This document shows, piece after piece, positions 1 through 6,893 of a stretch of DNA of 11,500 nucleotides. Both the position numbers and the translations under genes were made by a program. Source of the DNA: Symbiodinium natans (taxonomy: Eukaryota > Sar > Dinophyceae > Suessiales > Symbiodiniaceae); contig CAJNDS010001324.1 in the NCBI GenBank assembly GCA_905221605.1, forward strand, positions 563,501 to 575,000, in the 5' to 3' direction. The notes below the pieces were generated by a model. It worked only from the letters and a program-made list of their open reading frames with translations. It did not search any database and was not told the origin of the DNA. How positions within the stretch are numbered: the first letter of the stretch is position 1; the number at the start of each line of letters is the position of its first letter.

Positions 1-852
1 CAGAACGTTTTCCTCTGGAGACTGCACTGCTTTTGTCACGAGCTCCCCGCCGGGCCTGAAAAGTACAGAGACCGGCCCACGTCTGAGAGACTGCGAGAGT
101 GGCTAGGGGTTCACACTGTTGAGTCGCAGCTGGTTGTGGCTAGAGTGTCGTGGTTGGTTGCTAGTAAGCTTGGTGGTCCTCCTCAGGTTTGGGGTCTCAT
201 TACTGGCATCTTTGACTTTGAAGACCAAGCCCCGCGCAGTCCATGGCACTTGCTCTGGGAAAGGGATCTGGGTCAGGTCAAAGCCGTTTTGGGCCCTGAT
301 CTTCCTGCACAGCAGACCGAACAGATTTTCCAGCATCTGACTCGGCTCAGTGAAGCCTCTCGCCAGAAGCTGTTGGCCAGATGCTTATCGTTTAGGAACT
401 GGGAGACGCTTGACAGGGACGTGTTTTGTCCTGACTGTTCTTCTAAGTTTCTGGACCAACGGTGGCTTCGTTTTCACCAGAAACGTGTGCGCACGCACAG
501 AGACCCTAACCCCGAAGATGCGCTCTTGGACATTGAAGCGTATAATCCGACCGGTGTCACTTGTCCTTGTTGTGGGTTTAAGTTCTCTTGTAGGGTTTCC
601 TTGTTGCAGCACGTCAGAAAAAGAGCTGTTTGCAGGGAGGGTCTAAAGTGGATGTGGCAACAACACAGCAATGGAGTCACGCCTACTTTCCCAATATGTG
701 CACTGTCCGGCAAGGCAAAATCCAAGCGGGAAAGAGCCAGAATCCCCAACATGTGGAGGGAGCTTCTTGTTCGACGGCTCATAAAAGAAGTGCTGGCACA
801 GGCCCAGTTCTTCAGAGATGAGCAGCGCGGAGCGCGCCATCAATCCCGCTAG
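1..852 (+). CDS. C-terminal part of a LINE-like retroelement ORF with two zinc fingers (partial)
   Basis: The frame is open from base 1 to a TAG at 850-852 (283 codons), so the start lies outside the window; the GTG at 136 is only an internal codon. Residues about 28-60 (TSERLREWLGVHTVESQLVV, then a W/L-rich stretch) resemble the region after the reverse transcriptase domain in LINE-type ORFs, where a 'R..WL' segment precedes zinc fingers. Two fingers are visible: C143-x2-C146-x12-H159-x6-H166, and C188-x2-C191-x12-H204-x6-C211, each with an aromatic residue four after the second cysteine. A basic C-terminus follows. No polymerase motif is in the window, so the retroelement call rests on the finger arrangement and my memory of dinoflagellate LINEs. 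A nuclear C2H2 protein is the alternative. As a retroelement it would help bind nucleic acid during target-primed reverse transcription. Confidence 0.55.
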   Translation, partial: QNVFLWRLHCFCHELPAGPEKYRDRPTSERLREWLGVHTVESQLVVARVSWLVASKLGGPPQVWGLITGIFDFEDQAPRSPWHLLWERDLGQVKAVLGPDLPAQQTEQIFQHLTRLSEASRQKLLARCLSFRNWETLDRDVFCPDCSSKFLDQRWLRFHQKRVRTHRDPNPEDALLDIEAYNPTGVTCPCCGFKFSCRVSLLQHVRKRAVCREGLKWMWQQHSNGVTPTFPICALSGKAKSKRERARIPNMWRELLVRRLIKEVLAQAQFFRDEQRGARHQSR

Positions 853-1018
853 GATGCTGCAGCCTGAAGCATTGGGCCCCAGGGGCTGCTTCAGGCCTTC
901 TTGGCGTTTGGCCTCAGAGGCAGCGCGCGTGGCACCGCAGAGCGGCAGTAGCACACGCGCAGCGCCAGTTCGAGGCGGACCGCGACGCTCTTTCAGAGTG
1001 AGGTCATGATGATGATGA
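853..1018 (+). other. Non-coding stretch downstream of the retroelement ORF
   Basis: GC-rich sequence after the TAG, ending in a short GAT run (about 1006-1018) directly before the palindrome array. A +2-frame reading (818-1009) stays open but shows no recognisable motif. It may be the element's 3' UTR; there is no poly-A or A-rich tail marking an element end. Confidence 0.3.
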
Positions 1019-1147
1019 CCCTTATTGAAATATTGAATTTGAATAAGGGCTGTACTAGGAACTAAGAACTCAGACCAAGAGTCCCTGGCAGTCTTAGTTC
1101 TTAGTTCTTGGTTCCGCCCTTATTGAAATTCAATATTTCAATAAGGG
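1019..1147. repeat. Nested inverted repeat (snap-back element)
   Basis: A 31-bp arm at 1019-1049 is matched in reverse complement by 1117-1147 with one mismatch. Inside it, GGAACTAAGAACT (1058-1070) pairs with AGTTCTTGGTTCC (1103-1115), also with one mismatch. The whole 129 bp can fold into one long hairpin, as expected of a foldback or MITE-like element. The right arm is itself a palindrome and begins the 46-bp array that follows. Confidence 0.75.
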
Positions 1148-1329
1148 TTTCCATAATGACCACCCGTATTGAAGTTCAATACTTCAAGAAGGGTTTCAAT
1201 AATGCCAACCCTTATTGAAATCCAATATTTCAATAAGGGTTTCAATAATGATCACCCTTGTTGATTCAATATTTCAATAAGGGTTTCAATAATGCCAACC
1301 CTTCTGGACATTCAATATTTCAATAAGGG
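1117..1329. repeat. Tandem array of 31-bp palindromes, about 46-bp period
   Basis: Five units begin at 1117, 1163, 1209, 1255 and 1299. Each runs from CCC to GGG with near-perfect dyad symmetry (CCCTTATTGAAAT and its complement ATTTCAATAAGGG around a short centre). The first four are spaced exactly 46, 46 and 46 bp and the last 44. Linkers are also conserved (TTTCAATAATGCCAA type, about 15 bp). The unit at 1255 is 29 bp and the one at 1299 has a diverged left arm (CCCTTCTGGACA). Every unit could extrude as a cruciform or fold as an RNA hairpin. Confidence 0.9.
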
Positions 1330-1593
1330 TTTTAAAATAGAAACACATAGGTTTAACAGACAACAAAAGAAACACATACAACAACAGAGAAAAACATCAA
1401 AGGCATTAAACAAAGCAAAAAAGTATAGATCTTTGGGGAGGGGGGGTACCATATATCTCTATTGTTTGTTAACGTGTCTGGCTACTGTGTGCAGCTATGC
1501 TGTCCGTCGCGCCCTCAGCCCTTTTTTTGCTTCCGGGGGTCTGTCGAGGGGGGGGGGGTGAGCAAATATTTATACTATATGAGGTATCTTGGA
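1330..1593. other. Unassigned spacer, A-rich then G-rich
   Basis: 1335-1430 is A-rich and poor in G, unlike the rest of the window. It is followed by G runs at about 1439-1446 and 1548-1558 (11 G). The long forward reading frame here (1292-1561) covers low-complexity sequence and the palindromes and shows no domain, so I do not call it a gene. Confidence 0.5.
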
Positions 1594-1599
1594 AGTGCG

Positions 1600-1679
1600 T
1601 CCAGGTGGCATGGGAAGAGCTGAAGAAGCACGAGAAGCAGCAGGCTCGGGGTCGCATCTCCCGAGCAGCTAAGAGCCTT
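1600..1679 (+). CDS. Possible exon of the TPR gene (charged helical segment)
   Basis: After an AG at about 1608-1609 the frame reads VAWEELKKHEKQQARGRISR and continues AAKS, a highly charged helix-like segment, before running into TTTGGGG/TTTAGGG repeats from 1689. The likely donor is the GC or GT near 1673-1690; the sequence CCTTGGGTTG just there resembles the terminal repeat of the introner at 9437. No homology is recognised. Its membership in the TPR gene is inferred only from strand, position and coding-like composition. Borders are approximate. Confidence 0.35.
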
Positions 1680-1688
1680 GGGTTGAAG

Positions 1689-1798
1689 GTTTAGGGTTTT
1701 GGGGTTTAGGGTTTAGGGTTTGGGGTTTAGGGTTTGGGGTTTAGGTTTTGGGGTGTGGGTTTAGGGTTTGGGGTTTAGGGTTTGGGGTTTGGGGTTAG
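1689..1798 (+). repeat. Degenerate TTTAGGG/TTTGGGG tract
   Basis: About 110 bp of seven-base units alternating TTTAGGG and TTTGGGG, with indels. The G-rich strand is on +. Probably intronic. Confidence 0.9.
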
Positions 1799-1973
1799 GC
1801 TTGAGGGCTCGAGCTTGAGCAGCCTGCGCACCCTGCGCAGGTGTTTGACGCGCGGGAGCAAGTGGATGCGGTGGACACGGCAAGTTGACGAGAGTGCTTC
1901 GATGGTGCTCGGGTTAATTTTCCGGGCATATTGGATCTGTCCCTCAAGCCCTGATGCCCTTAATTATTAAAGC
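1799..1973 (+). other. Unique segment between telomere-like tracts, possible exon
   Basis: The frame around 1831-1889 reads QVFDAREQVDAVDTA and would then hit TGA, so a donor (GCAAGT or AAGTTG near 1880) would have to lie just before it. Upstream codons LELEQPAHPA are in the same frame. It is coding-like, but neither border nor product can be established. Confidence 0.25.
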
Positions 1974-2135
1974 CTAAACCCTACAAACCCCTAAGCCCTA
2001 AACCCTACAAACCCTCACCCTACACCCTCAAACCCTAAACCCTACACCCTCAAACCCTACACCCTCAAACCCTAAACCCTGCACCCTCAAACCCTCAAAC
2101 CCTCAAACCCTCAAACCCTACACCCCCAAACCCCA
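1974..2135 (-). repeat. Degenerate CCCTAAA/CCCTCAAA/CCCTACA tract
   Basis: About 160 bp in which CCCTAAA, CCCTCAAA and CCCTACAC variants alternate. The variants are partly homogenised among themselves (runs of AAACCCTC), which points to local slippage or gene-conversion-like spread of variants. Confidence 0.9.
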
Positions 2136-2168
2136 GCCCGCTGGCAACACACCTTGAAGCCATGCCAG

Positions 2169-2219
2169 ATCATCGACCAGAAGAGGCGGGATGAGGACGC
2201 GTGGAAACGGCAGCTGAAG
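2169..2219 (+). CDS. Probable small exon of the TPR gene
   Basis: Seventeen codons, IIDQKRRDEDAWKRQLK, sit between an AG at 2167-2168 and a GA donor at 2220. Joined to the exon at 2592 the frame continues KRQLK|EKPSDLSW with no stop. The intron between them (2220-2591, 372 bp) would be GA-AG, with GA repeated at both borders, the same pattern as the well-supported introns downstream. The charged sequence is typical of helical linkers. Function is unknown. The upstream border could also lie further left, since the frame is open across 2150-2168. Confidence 0.45.
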
Positions 2220-2591
2220 GACCCTCAGCAAAAATGGGGACACAGGGGTAGGTTTGTCATAATTCTTGACATGTTTTCGTTTTAATGATGCTCAGTGCCC
2301 TGTATAATCCTTATGATGCCTTAAAAGTTCATAGTTTTTGAAAGGCCCCCCCCCCCCCCCCGAAACCTACCCCAGAACTTGTCGGGTGCTTTGTTCCGGG
2401 TCCGGGCGCATGTAAAGCTCCCAGCTTGCGAAGATCCAAGCCCCGAGCGCGGCTTCGGGTTTAGAGTTTCGGGTCCAAGTATACTCAGAACAGAAACATA
2501 TCTCTGTCCGGTCACCCCAACACCCCAAAAACCCTACACCCTAAACCCAAGTCCCAAACCCTAGCCCTAAACCCTAAACCCCAAACCCCAG
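2220..2591 (+). other. Probable GA-AG intron with poly-C run and telomere-like tract
   Basis: Holds a 16-C homopolymer (2346-2361), a unique segment (2362-2508) and a degenerate CCCTAAA tract (2515-2590). Borders are inferred from continuity of the exon reading frame on both sides. Confidence 0.4.
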
Positions 2592-2645
2592 GAGAAGCCG
2601 TCTGACCTGTCCTGGGTCCAGGGTCGGCACTTTACCAGCTACGAG
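2592..2645 (+). CDS. Probable small exon of the TPR gene
   Basis: Eighteen codons (EKPSDLSWVQGRHFTSYE) follow CCCCAG and end at a GC donor, GAG|GCC. The next candidate exon starts CCCGAG|GCC at 3363, so GCC is present on both sides of the 717-bp intron, again a short duplication that carries the GC donor. Phase 0 is kept across the join. No domain is recognised; it may be the N-terminal part of the TPR protein. Confidence 0.45.
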
Positions 2646-3362
2646 GCCGTTGTTTGAGGGGATTGAGGGCTTCAAGGCTTTAGGGTCTATAGGGTGTCGG
2701 GACATCTCGGGCTTGAAATTATTAGTTTTACATTCTTTATAGACATATTTGTTGTGCATTATGTCCTTATGGTTTGACTCTGTGTTTGTTTTGGAGGGTG
2801 GGGCGTAGGTTGTTCTTTGGTTGTTTGCTTGAGGCTTTTGGGGTAGGCTATTGCTTCTTTGGAGTTTCAGTCTTCGGGTTTAGGGTTTTAGGGTTGAGGG
2901 TCTAGGGCAAGGGTATAGGGTCCCAAGCCAGCCGAACCCCTCATCCCTCCCCGCCCCTCCACACCCCCTTCTCCAAAAGACATCTTCACCTCTCTCCCCC
3001 CCCCCCCCCCCCCCCGACTAATTTCGTTTTCCCCTCACCGGTACGCAAGATGCGGCTGTAGGGCTTGAAGTGAACCCTATTCCGTTATCATGTTTTTGGG
3101 GCGGGAGAGAGAGGTGTTGAGAAAGAATCCGAGCGCCAGGAGCATCTTTGAAGTGGGGAGGGCCCCTAGAACCTAAAACCTCAACCCGAACATCCCCAAG
3201 ATCCCCTAGTACCCCTAAGCCCTAAAGCCTGAACCCCAATTTTCCCCCTAAACCCTGAACCCGAAACCCTAAACCCTAAACCCTAAACCCTAAACCCTAC
3301 TTAAGTTTCCCCTAAACCCTAAACCCGAATTTTCCGCTTATCTCCCCTTGGCTTTCCCCGAG
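2646..3362 (+). other. Probable GC-AG intron; poly-C run and telomere-like tracts
   Basis: Contains TTTAGGG-like sequence (2876-2920), a 20-C run (2996-3015), and CCCTAAA-like tracts (3170-3331, with four perfect units near 3265-3298). A segment at 3118-3156 could hold another tiny exon, but its frame closes quickly. GCC is duplicated at both borders. Confidence 0.4.
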
Positions 3363-3413
3363 GCCTTCTGCGTGGGCCGTGTGGAGTCTACACTCAAGAA
3401 GCCACGCTGGCGA
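3363..3413 (+). CDS. Probable small exon of the TPR gene
   Basis: Reads AFCVGRVESTLKKPRW(R) in the frame set by the preceding exon (TSYE|AFCVG). The donor is not resolved: GCGAG, GAGTT and GTTGG at 3410-3416 are all usable dinoflagellate-style donors. Product unknown. Confidence 0.4.
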
Positions 3414-4168
3414 GTTGGGTGTTGAGTTAGGGTTTAGGGTTGAGGGTTGAGGGTTGAGGGTTGAGGGTTTACAGGAAGCTTCATGGGTTTTTTGGCTGGG
3501 ATGTCCCCCCTTTTAAGCAGTCCTCAATGGGGATCATAGTGACAAACTATTCTGATTATAACGCCTGTTAAAGGCTGTTAGTATAAGGGTGAACATCCAA
3601 AGTTTGAGGTTTAGGATGTGCCTCAGGTTGTAGGGTTTAGGATGGGCTTTAGGGTTTGTTTTGGGGGGTTTTTCGGGTTTTGGGCCCTAGGGTTTAGGAT
3701 GTATGTAGGGTTTTAGGGATTTTAGGGCTTCAGGGCTTTTAGGGCTTCTCAGGGTTTTCAGGCTTTTTGGGGGGCAGATGAGTCGTAGACTTGCGAGCCG
3801 AGATCCCAAGTTTGAAGTCCGGTTGTCAGGGGTCTGAGCTCACTGAGCTCGTAAGGCACACTCCGTGGACCCGAAGAGCCTTAACCCTGAGTCCCCCTAA
3901 AGTTAGGCACGACGTGGGAGCTTTAGAGCCTTAGCCCTGAGACCCTAAACCCGAAACCCTGAACCCTAACCCCCCCCCGCCCCCCCGAAGCCCCAAACCC
4001 CAAACCGGTCTACCCTAAACCCTAAACCCTAAACCCTAAACCCTAAACCCTAAACCCTAAACCCTAAACCCTAAACCCTAAACCCTAAACCCTAAACCCT
4101 AAACCCTAAACCCTAAACCCTAAACCCTAAACCCACCCTAAAGCTCCCGGCGAGTTTCTTCCGGCCAG
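3414..4168 (+). other. Intronic or unassigned; telomere-like tracts of both orientations
   Basis: TTTAGGG/TTGAGGG runs occupy 3419-3470 and degenerate TTTAGGG 3600-3766, followed by CCCTAAA-like sequence from 3940. The unique stretch 3786-3830 can be read DPKFEVRLSG after an AG, which would suit an exon joining to 4169, but the phase could not be confirmed. 3840-3930 shows nothing recognisable. Confidence 0.4.
4013..4134 (-). repeat. (CCCTAAA)n array, about 17 units, homogeneous
   Basis: 122 bp of perfect CCCTAAA with no visible interruption. It is followed within 35 bp by the exon at 4169. The homogeneity contrasts with the degenerate tracts nearby and suggests recent expansion or insertion. 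Confidence 0.97.
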
Positions 4169-4208
4169 GTCGGGCAATGAGGCATTCAAAGCCGGAGACC
4201 TGGCCAAG
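4169..4208 (+). CDS. TPR gene exon: first half of a TPR motif
   Basis: After CCAG|G the frame reads SGNEAFKAGDLAK, which matches the first helix of a tetratricopeptide repeat (GN..F+.G....A), a pattern frequent in co-chaperones and TPR immunophilins. The donor is AAG|GC (4209). Joined to the exon at 4568 it continues AK|AQADWEAGIGM, giving the W and A positions of the second TPR helix. The first base of the exon completes a codon begun in an upstream exon that I could not identify. Confidence 0.65.
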
Positions 4209-4567
4209 GCCCCAACAGTCTTGGTAGCTAGGGTGTGCGATTTAAGGGTTCAGGGTTCAGGGTTCAGGGTTTAGGGTTTTGGGTTTAGGGTAGCCCAGTA
4301 GTACCCTTTTGCCTCCTTTTTGGGGGTTCTACGTTCTCGTATAAAAGGCAACCGACTCCCAAAAGGGGCACCTTTAGTACAACATGGTCACTGGGCTACC
4401 AAGCAGTTCACAGCTCAGATGTAAGCCCGAAACCCGAATTGCTTAACCGTAAAAGCCCTAAACCCTAAACCCTATAACCCTACTACAACCCTAAACCCTA
4501 AACCCAAAACCCCCTAAAGCGCTTATGCCGGCAAGTAACCGTACCCTGACCATGGCGTCCTCTGCAG
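4209..4567 (+). other. GC-AG intron carrying an introner-family insertion
   Basis: Donor AAG|GCC and acceptor TGCAG|GCA, with GC at both borders. It begins CCCCAACAGTCTTGGTAGCT, which contains the CTTGGTAGC terminal motif of the introner family, and encloses a second copy with inverted ends (4289-4400). Telomere-like repeats flank that copy (4236-4290 and 4446-4515), so it appears to be a nest of insertions. Confidence 0.55.
4289..4400 (+). mobile_element. Introner-family MITE, copy 1
   Basis: 112 bp bounded by GGTAGCCCAGT (4289) and its reverse complement ACTGGGCTACC (ending 4400), followed by AAG. It shares the left sub-terminal GTACCCTTTT and right sub-terminal GGCACC..ACATGGT with the elements at 6025, 9606 and 10022. 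No coding capacity, so it is non-autonomous. Confidence 0.75.
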
Positions 4568-4600
4568 GCACAAGCAGACTGGGAAGCGGGCATCGGCATG
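4568..4600 (+). CDS. TPR gene exon: second helix of first TPR
   Basis: Reads AQADWEAGIGM directly after an AG, in the phase required by the exon ending at 4208. The spacing of W and A relative to the GN..F motif fits a TPR second helix. The 3' border is unresolved: GCGAT or GATGC at 4599-4605 could be the donor. The next certain exon of the gene starts at 6894, so one or more short exons are probably missing in between. Confidence 0.5.
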
Positions 4601-4626
4601 CGATGCCCTCAGGGCGTTCCCCGGAA

Positions 4627-4770
4627 TCTTAGGGTCTTTTGGGTTTAGGGTTTGGGGCTTCGGGTTTCGGGTTTCGGGCTTGGGGTTTGGGGTTTAGGGT
4701 TTTTCGGGTTTAGGGTTTAGGTTTTTGGGGTTTAGGGTTTAGGGTTGGGGTTTTGGGGTTTTTGGGTTTA
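4627..4770 (+). repeat. Degenerate TTTAGGG/TTTCGGG tract
   Basis: G-strand heptamers with C, G and length variants (TTTCGGG, TTTTGGGG). Intronic. Confidence 0.9.
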
Positions 4771-5031
4771 GGGGTTTGATGTTAGAGAGGGTTGCCGGAT
4801 TCAAGGCTTTGGGGGCTTCTAGGGGGCGCTGGGACTCCCGCGCGCGACATTGTGGGAGGTCCTAAGCCCCTAAACTCTAGGCTCTGTTAGGCTCTGTTAA
4901 TGTAGAGACCCTAATGCGGGTCATCTTGGGCGCCCGCAGGCAGCTCAAGCACAGTTCCCTCACTTGTGCCAACGAGGGCCGGGAGTGACGGGAGCAGCAG
5001 CTTACACAAGTACTGAGCTCTGGGCGGACTT
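4771..5031. other. Unassigned intronic stretch
   Basis: Unique sequence between a telomere-like tract and the antisense retroelement fragment. The minus-strand reading frames crossing it (4877-5153) show no motif and overlap the end of the better-supported fragment; they may be its decayed 3' UTR. Confidence 0.4.
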
Positions 5032-5810
5032 TTAAACACTGGCCACAAGTGCAGCCATTGCACGGCCAACCCACTTAATGCGGGCCGGCGCATCATCCGA
5101 AGCTGCCTCCAGGATAGTAGGCCACGATGTCGGAGGAGGCCCCACCATCTCAATGACCAGAGCGCAGGTCAGAACATGCTCCAGCGAGCAATGGCTCCCA
5201 CAAAGTGGACAAGCCGCAGTGCCCATTAGATCAGCTCTGCCAAGTGCGGCAAAGGGCGGCAGATTGCTGGCGCGGGCAAGAAGCCAGGCCCTTGCGTGTC
5301 GCCACATGGCCTTTCCCCAGCACTGATTGGACAAGAAATCCAGAGCATTCTTATTGTCCCAATGCGGCAAGGTCCAAGGCCAAGCATCATGAGCGGATAT
5401 CTGAGATTGAAACCAGTTGCGTTCATATCTGTAAGCTGCAGGCAGCAAGACTTCACGCTTCCACCTCAGGACAGCCCGACGCGCAGCTTGGGGGTCAGAG
5501 CCTGGGACAGGCAGGAAGCAATCAGCGCCAAGGGTCTGGTCAAGGCCAATTGATGCCAGAACAAGCAGTGCGTCAGTGAGCCAGTGCCGACCAGTGACAC
5601 TCAAAGCTCCTTGTGTGGCTGCCGTCACCGGGCTGTCCACCGGCAACGAGAGAAGACGGGCTCTGGCAGTCCCTATGCGAATTGCCAGTTTGGTGCCTAA
5701 CCTAAGCCTAACCCCCAAAGTCAGCAAAAGTCTGTGCTGGGCCCCGGCTCCCAAGGAACTGCGCTCAGCTCCAAGTACGGCCTTCAAGGAGTTGTAACCG
5801 AAGTCAAAAC
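5032..5810 (-). pseudogene. 5'-truncated retroelement-like ORF fragment (antisense)
   Basis: The minus frame is open from 5880 to a TAA at 5032-5034; the believable protein begins near 5790, because further upstream it translates low-complexity C/G-rich repeat. It is rich in W/R/L, with segments WLTDALLVLASIGLDQTLGA and AAYRYERNWFQ, and ends in a zinc-knuckle-like CPLCGSHCSLEHVLTC (C-x2-C-x7-H-x4-C, about 5160-5215) close to the C-terminus. Such a knuckle is characteristic of the region after reverse transcriptase in many LINE ORFs. The upstream part is missing and replaced by a C15 run and telomere-like repeats, which suits 5' truncation. It lies antisense inside a TPR-gene intron. No polymerase motif is present, so the family call is moderate. 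Confidence 0.5.
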
Positions 5811-5821
5811 CTTCTGAAGCT

Positions 5822-6003
5822 CCCCCCCCCCCCCCCAACCACCCCACCCAAACCCCCCAGACCCGCCCAAGCCCCACCAAACCCCACCAAACCCTCCCAA
5901 CCCAACCCCAAACTCTAAAACCCTAAGACCCAAACCCTGAACCCCAAACCCCAAATCCCAAACCCTAAACCACGAGCCCCAAAACACCAAACCCTGAAAC
6001 CCC
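5822..6003 (-). repeat. Poly-C run and degenerate CCCTAAA/CCCAAA tract
   Basis: C15 at 5822-5836, then about 165 bp of CCAAACCC and CCCTAAA variants. Long minus-strand reading frames here encode only Gly/Trp/Leu-rich repeat translation. Confidence 0.9.
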
Positions 6004-6024
6004 AACTGCTAAACTCCACTAAAA

Positions 6025-6134
6025 TTGGTAGCCCAGTAGTACCCTTTTTCCCTTTTGTTGGCTCAAGGTTCCCTTCTAAAGTAACCAACCCCGCAAAGAG
6101 TCACCCTCATCATTCCATGGTTACTGGTTACTTG
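6025..6134 (+). mobile_element. Introner-family MITE, copy 2
   Basis: Starts TTGGTAGCCCAGTAGTACCC, shared with copy 1, and ends GGTTACTGGTTAC, a diverged match to the family's right end. The internal CCCTTTTGTTGG..CAAGG.TCCC (6045-6073) and AACCAACCC..CACCCT.AT.AT..CATGGTTAC (about 6082-6126) closely match the element at 9606. About 110 bp, without telomeric cargo. Confidence 0.75.
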
Positions 6135-6146
6135 GTAGCTCTATTC

Positions 6147-6232
6147 CCCAAACCCTAAACCCTAAACCCCAAACCCTAAACCCTAAACTCTAAACCCCCA
6201 AACCCCCAAACCCCAAACCCCGAACTCCCCCT
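6147..6232 (-). repeat. CCCTAAA/CCCCAAA tract
   Basis: Short mixed C-strand tract after MITE copy 2. Confidence 0.9.
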
Positions 6233-6326
6233 ACTCACATGCGCCTTTCGAGCTGAGGATCTTGGCTCTGGGACAGCTTCCGGAGGAAGCCCTTGCCATG
6301 CTCTGCACATTGAGGCGCGAACCGGG
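6233..6326 (+). other. Possible exon in the TPR gene
   Basis: Unique sequence between telomere-like tracts. After TTTCGAG one frame reads LRILALGQLPEEALAMLCTL and on into RR, which has TPR-like spacing (G.LPEEAL..L). It does not join in phase to the exon at 6894 directly, so its status is open. Confidence 0.3.
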
Positions 6327-6421
6327 TTTAGGGTTTAGGGTTTAGGGTTTAGGGTTTAGGGTTTAGGGTTTAGGGTTTAGGGTTTAGGGTTTAGGGTTTA
6401 GGGTTTAGGGAGCGAACCGGG
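6317..6421 (+). repeat. (TTTAGGG)12 array flanked by a 10-bp direct repeat
   Basis: Exactly twelve perfect TTTAGGG units (6327-6410) lie between two identical copies of GCGAACCGGG (6317-6326 and 6412-6421), with one extra A before the second copy. A duplicated flank around a perfect array looks like insertion of telomeric sequence into a staggered break. Confidence 0.95.
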
Positions 6422-6606
6422 CCTGGGAGCTGCAGGGTTTGAGGGGTTTGAGGGTTGAGGGGTTTTGGGGTTTGGCGTTTAGGGTTGAGGGTTTCGGTGG
6501 TTATGGGTTTATGGGGTTCAGGGGTTTGGGATATTTGGGGTTCAGGGCTTTAGCTCAGACCCCCAACAACAACTAGGGGGTTTCGGTTTTAGGGTTTAGG
6601 GTTTAG
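6422..6606 (+). repeat. Degenerate TTTAGGG/TTTGGGG tract
   Basis: G-strand variants with GTTTGAGG and GTTTATGGG forms, ending in three near-perfect units about 6589-6609. Confidence 0.85.
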
Positions 6607-6653
6607 GGTTTGCTGCATCCTCACGACGAACATCATGAAATCTGGATCCTGAC
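6607..6653 (+). CDS. Possible TPR gene exon before the exon at 6894
   Basis: A frame open from 6607 ends ..EIWILT, with the last codon split: CTG AC|G AAC AAC. If the donor is GATCC at 6654, the join to 6894 gives WILTNNLAQLHIK, and GA is present at both intron borders (GA-AG). The 5' border is not identified. Plausible but weak. Confidence 0.3.
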
Positions 6654-6766
6654 GATCCAAATCACCAAAACAGACTCTCGATGCTTGTTCTTTCCTGCCT
6701 CCAAAACACGAAACCCTGTCAATTACGATGCAGACCCACCCCCGCAACTGAACCCGTCGGGCTAAC

Positions 6767-6871
6767 CCCTAAACCCTAAACCCTAAGCCCTAAGCCCTAA
6801 GCCCTAAGCCCTAAGCCCTAAGCCCTAAGCCCTAAGCCCTAAGCCCTAAGCCCTAAGCCCTAAGCCCTAAG
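6767..6871 (-). repeat. (CCCTAAA)2 followed by thirteen perfect CCCTAAG units
   Basis: After two CCCTAAA units, 6781-6871 is thirteen uninterrupted copies of the single-base variant CCCTAAG (TTAGGGC on the other strand). No other tract in the window uses this variant as its main unit. Confidence 0.97.
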
Positions 6872-6893
6872 CCCTACCGTCCGATGGATGCAG

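Noticed and set aside
1117-1329. CRISPR-like repeat-spacer array
   Set aside because: The 15-bp linkers are nearly identical to one another, the palindromes vary, no cas genes exist, and the context is clearly eukaryotic.
4013-4134. True chromosome end or telomere
   Set aside because: Arrays are short, occur in both orientations at many internal positions, and lie between exons of genes.
4877-5153. Minus-strand ORFs downstream of the antisense retroelement fragment
   Set aside because: They overlap the better-supported frame and show no domain; Cys-rich content comes from the shifted reading of the same DNA.
5784-6005. Gly/Trp/Leu-rich minus-strand ORFs
   Set aside because: They translate degenerate CCCAAA/CCCTAAA repeat and poly-C; no real protein signature.
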